Assembly (NCBI RefSeq): GCF_043290135.1 | Contig: NC_134704.1 | Location: forward strand, 19,803,501 to 19,867,500 | Length of the DNA stretch: 64,000 nucleotides | DNA from: Rhipicephalus microplus | Taxonomy: Eukaryota > Arthropoda > Arachnida > Ixodida > Ixodidae | Direction of reading: 5' to 3' | Shown here: one piece after another, positions 35,480 to 46,491 of the stretch | Position numbering within the stretch: position 1 is the first letter of the stretch | Layout of the letters: the number at the start of each line of letters is the position of its first letter | The notes under the pieces: generated by a model | Database searches by the model: none | Seen by the model: only the letters and a program-made list of their open reading frames with translations | What the model was told of the DNA's origin: nothing | Position numbers and translations under genes: made by a program

Positions 35480-36500
35480 AAAATAAGACTTTATGCCGGT
35501 TGCGTACTATACGAACTCATTAATTCTGCGGAAGATCATCATCATCTTTCACAATCGCTCATTTCTTTCAGCTCTTGGTGTGAAACATGGCAGATGAATG
35601 TCAATTGCATTAACACAGTCGTCAAGTCATTTATCAATTGATAAATGACTTGCAGTTGCAAAACGGATTCTGTGCATTAATGCACAGAATCCGTTTTCGT
35701 TTGATTATTACTTGGATGGCATACAACTTAAAAGAGTCTCGCAATGTAAATATTTGGGTGTGATTCTGACAAAAAATCTTTCCTGGACCAACCACATTGA
35801 ACATATTAGCGCGAAAGCTCTAATAAAGATAGGTTATTTGCGCCGCACTTTGGCTAAATCCCCCCGTGATACCAAATCACTTCTGTATAAAACGTTGATT
35901 CGCCCTATTATAGGATACGCATCTGTCGTTTGGTACCCTCACAAACAAGGTGACCTAAAAATCCCCGATAACGTTCAACGTAAGGCCATCCGCTTCATCT
36001 GCCGTAAATACAGCCACAACTTCTCACCAACACACGCTCTGCAATCACTGAACATTGTACCATTACATTCTCGTTATTGCATCGAATCTTTAAAACTGTT
36101 TTATACAGTCATCAACTCCTCTCCTGGCATCTCTGGTGGCAACTACATCGCATTTATGGAAGAATCTTGCACCCGCAGCTCCCACATCTTGAACATAAAG
36201 CCTTCGTCTGCTCGTACTAACACATTCAAATTTAGTTGTTGTTTTTTTACGTACTATAGACCTCTGGAATTCCCTACCCGGCAGTATTCGTTCACTATCA
36301 TTACAAAACTGCATTGATGCCGCTATTGTGCATTTAGAAAATAGGTAAAGATCGTGTTTGCAATACCACAGTGATGTTTTCTTATGTACTGCTGTAATGT
36401 ATTTCAGTTTTATTGTTGTTGCTCTGTTTGTATTAGTTTTGTATAACTCATACACTTCTGCTATAGCCTTGCATTAGGGCTGCAGTACATTTAAATAAAT
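35480..36500 (+). mobile_element. LINE (L2/CR1-like) RT C-terminal fragment
   Basis: Two frames carry reverse transcriptase similarity. The first, about 35470-35640, contains KIRLYAGCVLYELINS (the catalytic F/YADD box is here YAGC, so it is dead) and SSWCETWQMNVNCINTVV. The second, 35712-36317, encodes QCKYLGVILTKNLSWTNHIE and LLYKTLIRPIIGYASVVWY, the thumb region that follows the palm. Two perfect palindromes at 35623-35697 interrupt the frame between them. The 3' end is an A-rich AAATAAATAAAAAAC at about 36493-36507. It lies between EIF2B4 and OXSM. Confidence 0.85.
35623..35697. repeat. Two adjacent perfect palindromes
   Basis: 35623-35652 is a perfect 30-bp palindrome (half CAAGTCATTTATCAA). 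35660-35697 is a perfect 38-bp palindrome (half AAAACGGATTCTGTGCATT). They are separated by 7 bp. Removing the second arm of each restores a reading frame that joins the flanking RT segments, so each second arm looks like an inserted inverse copy. Confidence 0.95.
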
Positions 36501-36509
36501 AAAAAACAT

Positions 36510-37268
36510 AAAAGTGCCGCTTGTGCTTGTCGTTGCGAGTTCCTTAATTTTACTTTGTGTTTGCGTTATTGCAAAGGAGTAAGCAGAAACCCCCTAGATC
36601 AAATAACATGATAGATGTGTTATGAAGTCATTGTTGGCAGACATTGCGCTGCTCTATCTCGGGGACTGCGTGATCTTTTTTTTTTTTGCTATTGGGGAAG
36701 GGGGAAGAAATACTTTGGCACGACGAAATTTTCGGACGGGCTCCCCAAGTAACTGCTACGCATCAAACACCACGCAAGTGTACCCGCCCACATTTTCGCC
36801 TCCGTCACAAAACCCAAAAATCATTTTTACCAAATGCTTCTGGCGTCAAGTGCGACGACATATAACGACGACACAACCACATTCGTGTTGATGAACTGTG
36901 AAAGCACGGCGACGGCGTACGAAACATTTCACGAACGCTTTGAAGTGTTGCCATATTGGGCTGTTTACCGTCGTCATTTTGTACTGCACGGATGCTTGCA
37001 TGCGAAGTCAGAGTCACGTAAAATACACGTAACTGATTAATTATCTCCGTAAATGCGGTACCCACGAATAAAGAATGAAACAGTCTTGTATGCATCACGA
37101 TCTTGACCATGTCGCAGCAAGAATGGCGTCATTCAACATCACCTACAACTTTGCCAGCGCAGGTGTTTTTAATGATTCGGTGTACTTCACAAAACACACT
37201 GCGATAGCAGCAATCTTGCGAACATTTGGTGCAGTAAAATTTCAATATAAAGAAAAAAAAAACGAGTT
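36510..37268. other. Intergenic DNA between LINE and OXSM 3' end
   Basis: Moderately AT-rich with short frames on both strands and no recognised domain. The minus-strand 3' UTR of OXSM should lie in the right part; no canonical AATAAA was found close to the stop on that strand. Confidence 0.4.
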
Positions 37269-38615
37269 CTATTTTCTGTACTCTGCTATAACAAGCGAAC
37301 CATTCGTGCCCCCGAACCCAAACGAGTTCTTGATTGCAACTCTTCTAGCCGCGTTCTCAGTAGTCCACGGCCTTGACTGATGGGCCACGAAGTTGAGATC
37401 GGCGCCAACATCCGGACAGTCAAGGTTTAGCGTCGGTGGAATGACTCCATCGCGAACAGCGAGTACCGTGAAAGCGCTTTCCGTGGCACCAGCAGCTCCC
37501 AAGAGGTGCCCCGTCGATCCTTTGGTCGCCGACACAGCAACTTTGCTACAATAGTCGCCTAATATTCGTCGAATCGCTGCAGCTTCAGCGGCATCCCCGA
37601 CCGGCGTCGACGTGGCATGAGCGTTCACGTAACCAACATCTTGGACGCCAACGCAGGCGTTTTGCAGCGCAGACTCCATGCAGGCGAGTGCACCCTCGCC
37701 GTCAGTGGAGGCTGTCGTGATGTGGAAAGCATCGCCAGAGAGTCCGTAACCTAGAATCTCGGCGTGGATGTTCGCTCCACGAGCAATCGCGTGTTCCAGA
37801 CTTTCCAAAACGAGAATGCTAGATCCTTCGGCTACTACGAAGCCGTCTCTGCTCTTGTCGAAAGGTCTGGACGCTTTAGCAGGGTCCTCGGCTGTGCTTA
37901 GAGCTCGCATCCGCGCAAAGGCTGCGACGCCAATGGGATTTACGCTAGCCTCCGCGCCGCCGCAGACCATGACATCCGCGTAGCCCCGCTGTATAAAGCT
38001 AAACGCGTCGCCAATCGCGTGTACACCTGTAGTGCATGCCGTCGCAACCGAGTGATTGGGCCCTTTCAACTTGTGCTGAATGCTGACTATCCCGGACGGC
38101 ATGTTCGTGAGGATCCTCGGAATGAAAAACGGGCTAATTTTACTGTAGCCTTTCTCTCTAAATGCTATTCCGCAGTCGACGACGTATTCCAGGTCGCACA
38201 TGCAGTTGCCGATCGCTACCCCCGTTGCCCTGCAGTCAACTTCCGAATCGGGGTGCCACTGGGCATCGTCTAGAGCTTCTTTAGTTGCGGAGAGGGCGAA
38301 CGCAGTTGCCAGCGAGGTACTCCGAAGATCCGACTTGGAGACGAACTTATGAACGTCAAACGGAGACGGGCTCTGAGAGGCATTGGTCGGAACGCGGCCC
38401 GCAATCCTGGAAGGAATGCCGTCGTACTCTTTTCCCAGTCGAACTATGCCGCTGTGGGACTGCGTAAGCCGGCTCCACGATGTCTTGGCGTCGGCTCCCA
38501 GGGGAGTGACCATGCCCAGACCCGTGACGACGACTCTTTTCGGTTTGTCGCGGCTGCTGCTGGTGCCTCTTCTTCCGATCAGGTCACTGACAGGCCGGCC
38601 CAGCTGTCGCCATAC
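37269..38615 (-). CDS. OXSM: Mitochondrial 3-oxoacyl-ACP synthase (KAS II type), main exon
   Basis: OXSM is the condensing enzyme of mitochondrial type II fatty-acid synthesis; it elongates acyl-ACP with malonyl-ACP and supports lipoate production. The exon encodes KRVVVTGLGMVTPLGADAK at the N-terminus. Numbered from that internal Met, the thiolase-fold active site is complete: Cys160 in SVATACTTGVHA, His299 in NAHATSTPVGDAAE, Lys331 and His336 in SATKGSTGHLLGAAG, and the glycine-rich SFGFGGTN near 397-404. The frame is open upstream to 38615, where CTGTTCCAG offers an acceptor; a stop lies further upstream and no in-frame ATG precedes the conserved start. A first exon carrying the mitochondrial presequence must therefore lie upstream and was not identified. 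The stop is TAG at 37269-37271. Confidence 0.95.
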   Translation of the reverse strand, partial: VWRQLGRPVSDLIGRRGTSSSRDKPKRVVVTGLGMVTPLGADAKTSWSRLTQSHSGIVRLGKEYDGIPSRIAGRVPTNASQSPSPFDVHKFVSKSDLRSTSLATAFALSATKEALDDAQWHPDSEVDCRATGVAIGNCMCDLEYVVDCGIAFREKGYSKISPFFIPRILTNMPSGIVSIQHKLKGPNHSVATACTTGVHAIGDAFSFIQRGYADVMVCGGAEASVNPIGVAAFARMRALSTAEDPAKASRPFDKSRDGFVVAEGSSILVLESLEHAIARGANIHAEILGYGLSGDAFHITTASTDGEGALACMESALQNACVGVQDVGYVNAHATSTPVGDAAEAAAIRRILGDYCSKVAVSATKGSTGHLLGAAGATESAFTVLAVRDGVIPPTLNLDCPDVGADLNFVAHQSRPWTTENAARRVAIKNSFGFGGTNGSLVIAEYRK

Positions 38616-38639
38616 CTGGAACAGCGCGCACGATAGATC

Positions 38640-40171
38640 ACGTGTTCAAACGGCACGCATCGCAACCAACTGCACGTTCAATCCTCCCCCCCCCCCCTTT
38701 TTTTTTTCGGGAGTATTTGTCGCAAGGTTTACGAAGCATAAAAAAAGTCATACAAAGGCTTCTCTATATACGGTGCAATAACAGCGGCTTACGCCGCAAA
38801 CTTGTCAATCAACCAACGATGTAGTTTTCAGGTACAAAATATATATCTGGGCTATCTTGAGCATTTTATAAATTGCTCACGGTGATCAGCAACGCCTTTC
38901 ATTCTACGAATAGAACGTCGGATTACCTCAATGAATAGACACACCAGTCATTTTTTTAAAAAGGTTAGATATGCGCCTGTGCGAGGTGATATTCCGTTGT
39001 TTACATTTACCGGAAAGCGAGCGACACAAGTCTACGGTGAATCTAGGTATCAAAAGACTGCATATAACAGGCGTCCATCAATTGGAAGCCCATGATAATA
39101 ATCAAGTTCACACGTAAATCATATCACTTTAACGCTGCACCAAATTAGCAGTCTTCCTCCACTGAATTTTAGCTCTCAGGCAAAACAGTATAACTGCAAG
39201 CGAGTACCAACTACATCATCTACCAAGGCATTGCGCTCATATTTCTAAAGCATATAAGGTGCCAATCACTTGCCGTAGTTTGCAGTGGCATTGTGGTTGC
39301 TTCTGTGGCGAGATAAAGGCGCTATAAGTTGTTAAAGCATGGAAGTTCCTTCGCCGGACGCAATCAACAGCTGTGTGGAGCAGCGCGAAAACCCACCGGC
39401 CGAGCTAGCCGAGCTGAATGTAAATTTTAGGTTGCCAGAGTGTACAATCGAAACCGAAACTGAAGTTCGCATGCACTGAAGTTCGCATGCTTTCTGACAT
39501 AAAGTAAGTTTACTGTATGCTCTCTGAGTGAGTCCCGGTTTAGACTAAAGAGCATATTTACAAGTAATGTAGACGCCAGTAGTTTTGCGCTACATAACGT
39601 CCTCATAAGAAATGTTTGGGACAGCGAATTCGCATTTCTCACAGCAAAAATTTTTAGATGGTCAGCAAATGCTGAAACCAAAAAAATTTATGCAATTGGG
39701 TAACCACTGCGAAATTCTCGTTAAATTATCACAAAACATAGCAGTTTCTGACGACAGATAAGATAACTGCAAAGCGAGTGGCGTGTTTACGCTTTTTTTT
39801 TCCTTTTTTTTGCGTGTTAGAAGATTATGTAGAAGTTACACTTTTATTGTAAGGACAAGGCTCGTGCTAAATCCACGCTTATGGCAGACACTGTGAAAAA
39901 CTTGAAGTGAACAAGAAAAAAAAAAGACACAGCAGAGCGTTTCTCAAACCAATCGCAAAACAAAAACTCGCTTTCGTTTTTTTTTCTTTAATTTGTGTCT
40001 ATGCAGTCACAGGAAGTCGGGACGTTGACCGAGACAATCCAAGTGCTGTTTTCGCGCAGGGACACCTGCGGAGTGGGCGTAGCGTGCGTCGAGTCTCGGC
40101 GCGACTAGGGTCCTTTTGAAAATTAGTAGAGAAGTCATTCTTGCGCGCCGTTTATCGCAAAAGGAACGGCG
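38640..40171. promoter_or_regulatory. Divergent intergenic region of OXSM and TMEM14
   Basis: About 1.5 kb separates the OXSM exon from the TMEM14 start codon. It must hold the missing OXSM first exon (minus) and probably both promoters. A plus-strand frame at 39339, MEVPSPDAINSCVEQRENPP followed by AELAELN and then a GTAAAT donor-like site, looks exon-like but is unassigned. A minus frame at about 39427-39681 contains MRTLCSAKLLASTLLVNML, faintly presequence-like. No TATA box was recognised. Confidence 0.4.
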
Positions 40172-42416
40172 ATGGATACCGACTTATGGGCTTTCGGATA
40201 CGCCTTCACCGTGGCATTGGGAGGTGTCATAGGCTACGTGAAAGCTGGTGAGTCCGTCAAGGAAATTGCGTCTCTTCGGAAAATACGTTGGTTTGTTTAT
40301 GCTTGATTTGATCGCAATTGCTTCGCAGGTAGCATACCATCATTGATGGCGGGCTTGGTGTTCGGCGGCCTCGCCTTGATTGGCGCTTACCAGACATCGC
40401 AAGACCCCCACAACTACTACTTATCTCTCGGTGAGTGTTTTCGTATTCGCGATAGCGAGCTTGCAATGGTAACCGCATATCTTAGCGATCGCACAAATAA
40501 AACGTAGCTTTTTATTCTCTGAGATGCGCAAGATATGGGTAGGTAACCGAATAGCCTTTGTATCAGACGTGCAGTGATTGCATTGCGACAAAAATTTGGC
40601 TTGTACTAGCTGTATACAGCGTTAGGGCGGCTAGACGTGCATTACATTAGCGCCGGACCTTTCTGCTCTCTCCTTTTTTTCACTGATCAGGGTTTTCCAA
40701 GTTTGCGCTATTATGTACCCAATTTGAATGCATTACATGAGCTGCCTATGGCGACTGGCTGTGAACATCGGCAGCTTTTATTTTGTAGGAAGTTGAACGT
40801 GCTATATTATGTGCATGTTCTCTTATATAAAGAATGACACGATTGGCATTGAACTTTTTAACCTGATTATCGCCTTTTTTTTCAATTCGTAAAGCTGTTT
40901 GACGAAGTTATGGTTTGGTGTATTGAATACTGCACATGCAAAGTGAAACATGCTAATCGTGCAGCGATACGTCTCTTATAAGGGCATCTTTGTGTGTCTG
41001 AGAATAAAAGCTTTTGGACTGAAGTTTTAAGTCGCAACATTAACCAAATGAAAAGAATGGCAGGTGTGTGTGTTGGGGGGAGGGAGCATGTATGGGCTTT
41101 ACTTGCGTGCTGAAGTATCGCATTATAATACGAAGAAAACGATTCCAATGGCTACATCTGTGTATAACCATGCTACAACAAAAAGAAGCTACATAACAGC
41201 ATCAATAATTTCGTCTAGCATATACCTGTTCATTGCACGCAATACGGCATTCTACTAAATCGCAAACTACCTGTCATGAGAGACTTCCAAGCTCCCACGA
41301 AGCATGCATTTTTATGCACCACGTGTATCGAAGGCTGTTGCAACTACAATTCAAGTGTGCAATGATTACTTTTGGTTCTCCTAGGCTTGAGCACTAGATT
41401 TCGCCATTAAGTCTGCATGATAATGCATATTATATAATAGACTACACTATCTTTCTGATAGTGAAAACATTTAAGTCGCTTACAGCCTGCGTTTCGAACA
41501 TGGATATAAATATATCTTTTACTCTTTTTACAGCGGTGTCCGGAGTGTTGGCCGGCTTGATGGGCTACAGGTTCGCGCACACATCAAAGATTATGCCAGC
41601 GGGACTGATTGCAGTTCTGAGGTCAGTAGCTTGGTGTCGTACAGATCTGTGAACAAGAGGATGCCAAACTTATAAAGGTGTCAAACTGTAGCACTTAAGT
41701 TTGTATGCAATGGTATAAACTACATACCTTTTTTTTTATCTCTAGAACTAGTTGAAGGTAGTGTTGTCAACTTCACTATTGCTGTTAAGGAGTTGCTGTA
41801 GAGTCAACCCGTGAGTGTGTACTGATCTCGGCACACTTCTTGTTGTATGAAACAGGCAGATGTAGGTTCACTTAAAATGCACTTTAACGTTGAGGTTTAC
41901 ACAGCCTTTAACAATGGGATGGGCCTGATCTCCTACTCTTAAAGAATATAACTTTTTCAGTGTTCTGCTATAAAGCTTCCTCTTGAACATTGTATCTTAT
42001 GAGTGTAGTCTGCGGTTTGTGATCTCAGTGCAACAGATCAACATGCCTGCATTACTGTTTCAGTCTAGAGAGCAATTGTACATGCATTGTAACCAAGGTG
42101 GTGCCATGTTTGCATTAACAGTGTGTTATGTCATTACCAAATAGTGTGTAGCAGTTTGCCTGCTGCAAATAAACTAGGTAGAATAGACTGCAGATCCACC
42201 ATGTTCATGTGATCATACTGTACTTTCTTCTTAATCACATTAAACAGCCAGTTTTGAGAGTGTGGCGAATGTTTGCAGAGACTCACAAACTCTTGCATTG
42301 CAACTCATGCACTCCGCGCTTTTCGTTGCAGCATTGCCATGTGCTGCAGAATACTGTGCAGGGCTTTTTCGCCACCTGGTCCACCCGGTCAACCCATGCC
42401 AGCTGCCAAACAGTGA
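40172..42416 (+). CDS. TMEM14: TMEM14 family mitochondrial membrane protein
   Basis: Four exons, 40172-40247, 40329-40430, 41534-41621 and 42332-42416, join in phase to 351 nt (116 residues plus TGA). The protein begins [20 protein letters not shown]. It continues [31 protein letters not shown] and [12 protein letters not shown], then [15 protein letters not shown]. This follows vertebrate TMEM14A/TMEM14C closely, including family length (99-115 residues) and four helical membrane segments. TMEM14C acts at the mitochondrial inner membrane in protoporphyrinogen IX import for haem synthesis. Assignment to the A or C paralogue is open: the first half is closer to C, while KIMPAGL..LS is closer to A. 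The hydrophilic Pro-rich tail is longer than in vertebrates. Donors are GTGAGT, GTGAGT and GTCAGT. Confidence 0.93.
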
Positions 42417-42498
42417 TGCCCCTCTCCCACTTTCTTTTTTCTCTAAATGAAAAGTTGATTGAATCTAAGGGTTTCGAAATAACCGGCATTTTGTATGA

Positions 42499-42504
42499 AA
42501 TAAA
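42499..42504 (+). terminator. Candidate poly(A) signal of TMEM14
   Basis: AATAAA lies 83 nt after the TMEM14 stop codon on the same strand. It is the first canonical hexamer downstream. Confidence 0.5.
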
Positions 42505-42974
42505 CAGACACTTTCTGAAACACTTGTTCATCACACTGAACAAATCAAAGCATTGCATACGTTTTGCCTCTACTGACCCTCTGGCTCTCATCCATGAAAG
42601 GTCATAGTAGTGATATAGTCATGCTTCGTCAGAGTGGCATTGCACCTGAGTTATGGGATCAGTCAGTCACCAACAACGAACACTTGTAAAATGAGACCTT
42701 ATATTGCACAGGCCTTGGTAAGCGAAGACTACATAATTTAACTTAGTTACTCTTCATCAGTAACACATGCTTACTTTAGAAAAAGAAACAGCAAAAGTGG
42801 TCGTCTGTTTCCTTTAGCATCCATTAAACGTTTGCCCCTTCTGCAAAAGTACCTAACGAGCCCAAGCAACTGGCCTCAAGACTTGACCGACAGTACCTGG
42901 CAGAGCAGATTACTGCAAGAGCGAAAATTTCAATTCTTGCCGTTGGGAAGCTGCTAACACTTACATTTTTAATG

Positions 42975-43150
42975 CAATAGTGTTAAAGAGCTCGTTTTGC
43001 AGAAATTCTGGCGTCGGCGTCCTTGGTTGTGAGTGAGAAATCAAGAAAGATGCAGATAAATAAATAATAAATTCTGAGTCTGAGTGGGAATCAAACCTTG
43101 AATGGTAAGCTGGTATTCTACCATACTGCCATGCGTCTGCTCGTAAATAC
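42975..43150 (-). repeat. tRNA-like repeat fragment
   Basis: On minus the sequence reads GACGCATGGCAGTATGGTAG, AATACCAGCTTACC, then GGTTTGATTCCCACTCAGAC. That is an A-box/B-box pair spaced as in tRNA, then AATAAATAAAT-like DNA and GACGCCGACGCCAG. It resembles the arms of the composite at 20806-21104. It is too degenerate to be a tRNA gene. Confidence 0.55.
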
Positions 43151-43618
43151 GGTGAAAATAACTTCTTTTTCTTGGAAATGCAGCAAAAGTAGCTTTCATG
43201 CTTTACAAACACACGTGTCCTGTATACATGCTTCACAATACAACATTAAATATTGCGGTAATGTGTGCTACAAGCGTACATTACCATTGGGCATCAGAAC
43301 ATGTGATTATCATAATGACTAGATGGTTTAAAGCCGGTCATTCACTACAAAAGGTACACACGTTACTGCGCCTATTTTCTTTATAGGACCTTTTTTCTAT
43401 ACATATATATTTGGCAGAATATTGGAAGGTAGGCTACGTTAGAGTCTGCTATCCCAACACCATGACAGTAATGTACAAGAAAAAGAATAAAATGGTAAAG
43501 AACTAATCAGAGGCACTACGTACATACTATATACATTACATGGCTTATAATGCATAAATGAGAACGGGATCAAATTGCAGAGAGAGTTCGTATAAATAGA
43601 AGCAAGGTATAATATGAT

Positions 43619-43870
43619 CTAAAGACGGTTCATTAGATTGGTGTCCATTAAAAAATCCCAGAAGGCGCTCACTGCGCGCCTTTGCTTATTGAAATATGGC
43701 CTTTGCTTATTGAAATACGGTCCAAGTATTTTTCTTATTGTAAATGGTCGTCTGTTGAGTCGGTTCAAGCAATCCCTCAGTTCAGTGCGTTGTTGATCAT
43801 ATAGCGGACATTCTATAAGAATATGCTCCTCTGGTGCATTAACATGATCGCAGTTGTTGCAGTGCAATTC
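43619..43870 (-). mobile_element. LINE ORF2 C-terminal fragment
   Basis: It encodes HCNNCDHVNAPEEHILIECP, LYDQQRTELRDCLNRLNRRP and an ending of LMDTNLMNRL with a stop. The zinc-knuckle-like C..C..H..C spacing and ending match the LINE at 600-985 (HILCDCPLYDIQRQ). An internal 12-codon duplication (GPYFNKQRPYFNKQR) is visible. Confidence 0.75.
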
Positions 43871-43959
43871 CTCGGCACAAAAGTAACACTAAAAAGTTCT
43901 TGAACTGCTACTTCAACAATCAACGTCGATTTAATGGTTGCTATTAAGTGTCCCTTTAA

Positions 43960-45676
43960 GGCCATGTAGTGGGTGCATAGCAAGTTCAACGATAGCTAGG
44001 CTTGGCCGGCTCCGGTCTTCGTAGAGATACGCTGATCATGATTTATCGCATGTACGTTTGTCCGATTCTTGAATTCGGATGTGTACTATTCTCTGGTGGA
44101 CCAGCATACAAAATAAACCCCTTGATTCTCTTAGAGTGCGAAGCTTTTCGAATTTATTTAGGTGTGCCGAAATTCACAGATAACAATGTTTTGTATCAAG
44201 AAGCTCGGATACCCACTCTTGCTTGCAGATTCCATATTTTTACAGTTAAAACCTATTTAAAATTTTCTGAATCCACTTTAAGAAGGCAACAGTTCGTATT
44301 CTTTGCTGAGCCCGGTATCTTTTTCTATGATTATTGGTCCCGTGAATATAAACCCCAAGTGCTATTTGTTCAAACACTTCTAGATGCTTTAAATGCTAAT
44401 ATATTCGAGATCATACCGTCTCACAAACTAATCGGCCAAGTGCAAATAGAATTTGACGATATCTTCCCAATGAATGCTAAACACTTGCCCTCTAAATATT
44501 TGATCGGCTTATTAAAAGAACACCTGTCTCAATTAGGTACTAATACAGTAATAACAACAAATGCATCTATGAGTGGTGAGAAGGCAGGTATGGGTATTTT
44601 TTCTCTCTCATTATTTTGGTCCTTTTCATTACGCCTCCCAGATTACACACCAATATTTGAAGCGGAATTAACGACCGTTATACTAGCTCTTCGTAAACTT
44701 CCTGCAACTCATTTGACAGCTGTGATAGCGACTGTGTGTTCATTTTTGTCATTGGCATCAGCAGTACTAGAAACTTTTAAATCATTATTCCCAGCAAACA
44801 TTCGTATAGTGCGAATTGTATCGGTGCCAGGCCATCGTAGTATACTTATAAATGAGATGGCTGACTCACTCGTGCGAGCCTCCCTTGATCTTCCGATTGT
44901 GCCAATCATGCCACTTACGGCCTATGTAACAGCAGCAAGGTTCAGAAAACTTTCCCTTCTTGAAGACTAATCCAAAAATTACGATACCGAATCCAGATTT
45001 CTCACACCTGCACTTCACATGAAATAATAAATGGTGTCCCAAGCGTAAATTGGAAGTCTCTATAACAAAATTACATTGCCGTGTACCACCTCTTAATTTC
45101 TACCTAAACAGGTCTGGTCTGGTGTCATCCCCTCTGTGCCCAAGCTGTAATGAACCCGAACATATCGACCATTTTCTTCTCACATGTCACTGTTTCAAAA
45201 ATCAAAGAAAAAAGTGTTTTGAAATTTTATTAAAAAAACTAGGAATATCAGTTACTACTTGTGATATTTTGTGTTTCGGGGCTGCTTCATTAGGACACAG
45301 CGACGGGAACATCTGCGGGGCTCTCTGCGAATTTTTATGTAACACAAATTACCTTGCCGAGCCATTTCTCAGCGCTAGATTTTTACTAACCAATCTAACC
45401 TTTATTATTTAGGTATTACACTGTAAGTATTTACTCTTCAGAAGAATTTCATATAACAATTACACCTCAGATATTCAACAAATTTCATTATTTCTCTTCT
45501 TTCCCTTTTTTTCACACTTTGCCAAATTATTCCCACCAAGTCAAATCAAAGTAATCCTACTTCTCTAGCCTGGATAACCTAAAGGTATTAACTTGCATTA
45601 ACCACCGGCTCCTTGGCCAATCTCCCTTAGTGGGCTCGAGAGCCACAAAAGAAAAATTCAAGCAAGCAAGCAAGGG
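43960..45676 (+). mobile_element. LINE 3' half: RT thumb, RNase H, C-terminal domain
   Basis: 44002-44970 is an open frame of 322 codons. Its start covers the region after the RT palm (LIMIYRMYVCPILEFGCVLF and LLECEAFRIYLGVPK). From about residue 183 it is an RNase H domain: VITTNASMSGEKAGMGIFS, then FEAELTTVILAL, TVCSFLSLASAV and VPGHRSILINEMADSLVR. Of the four DEDD positions, the first (TDAS to TNAS) and third (TDS to TVC) are lost, while the Glu and last Asp remain. 45050-45412 encodes the C-terminal Cys/His segment PLCPSCNEPEHIDHFLLTCH. The element ends in an AAGC repeat tail at about 45658-45675. It is I-clade-like because RNase H is present, 5'-truncated, and probably dead. Confidence 0.85.
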
Positions 45677-46491
45677 ACGGGATATCGCTATCGCGTTCTA
45701 CTCTTAAAGGCAAAGCCTAAGGGTACCCCCAATTTTTACTTGCGATATTTGTGCAGATCCAACAAAAGCAAAGCTTCCATGTTTGTGCCGCAAGCCTCAA
45801 ACCGGGCATCGATACGTCGGGCTACTTGTGACACCCCTGTCAGGTGTGGCCTGGCAACTTAGCCCCGCGTGCCTATATTGGCACACTTCACTATGTCTTG
45901 GCACTGCCCCTCCTCCCACTGTAACCTCAGGCAATGGCAGATAAACCACAAGGAAAGTGTAACCAGAAACTTGGTTCAAAACCAGTGCGACTCTGCAAGG
46001 AAGCACTTCAATCTGAAGTATATATAGACATTTGTACGACATATCTTGTGGCCATTGATAAGAAAAAACTTTTATGCTGTAGGCATATGGTTGCTATTCT
46101 GAAAGCAAGGGTTCAACATTAGCAGCAAACATAGTTCCATGACATTGCATTCAACTAAATTGACATGCCAGTAATCTGGCATTGTCCTTGGCCATAACTC
46201 AAAGCCTATGCAGAAGCCATGATCATCAACAGAGGCACTAGTTTAAAAAAATGACTAGACACAGTCCACCTCTTGATTTCATTACCTCTTGATTTCATTA
46301 AGCTGCACATAAACAGGTTGTCAAAACAAATAATGAGCTTTTAATTGTATAAATAGATCACTCAAGTAATATTTTTGGCTTTAGGATGTGTAAAATACTG
46401 GTCCATGCGAGTATAAATGGCTCGCACACAATAAAACAGTTTTTTACACTACTTTGACTAGATCTGTCCAGCTATCCCAGGATCGTCACAG
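45677..46491. other. Intergenic DNA 3' of SLC35B3
   Basis: No gene recognised. The right part should be the SLC35B3 3' UTR. No canonical minus-strand AATAAA was found close to the stop. Confidence 0.4.

Noticed and set aside
37768..38781. Several plus-strand frames of 60-132 codons
   Set aside because: They are antisense to the highly conserved OXSM exon.
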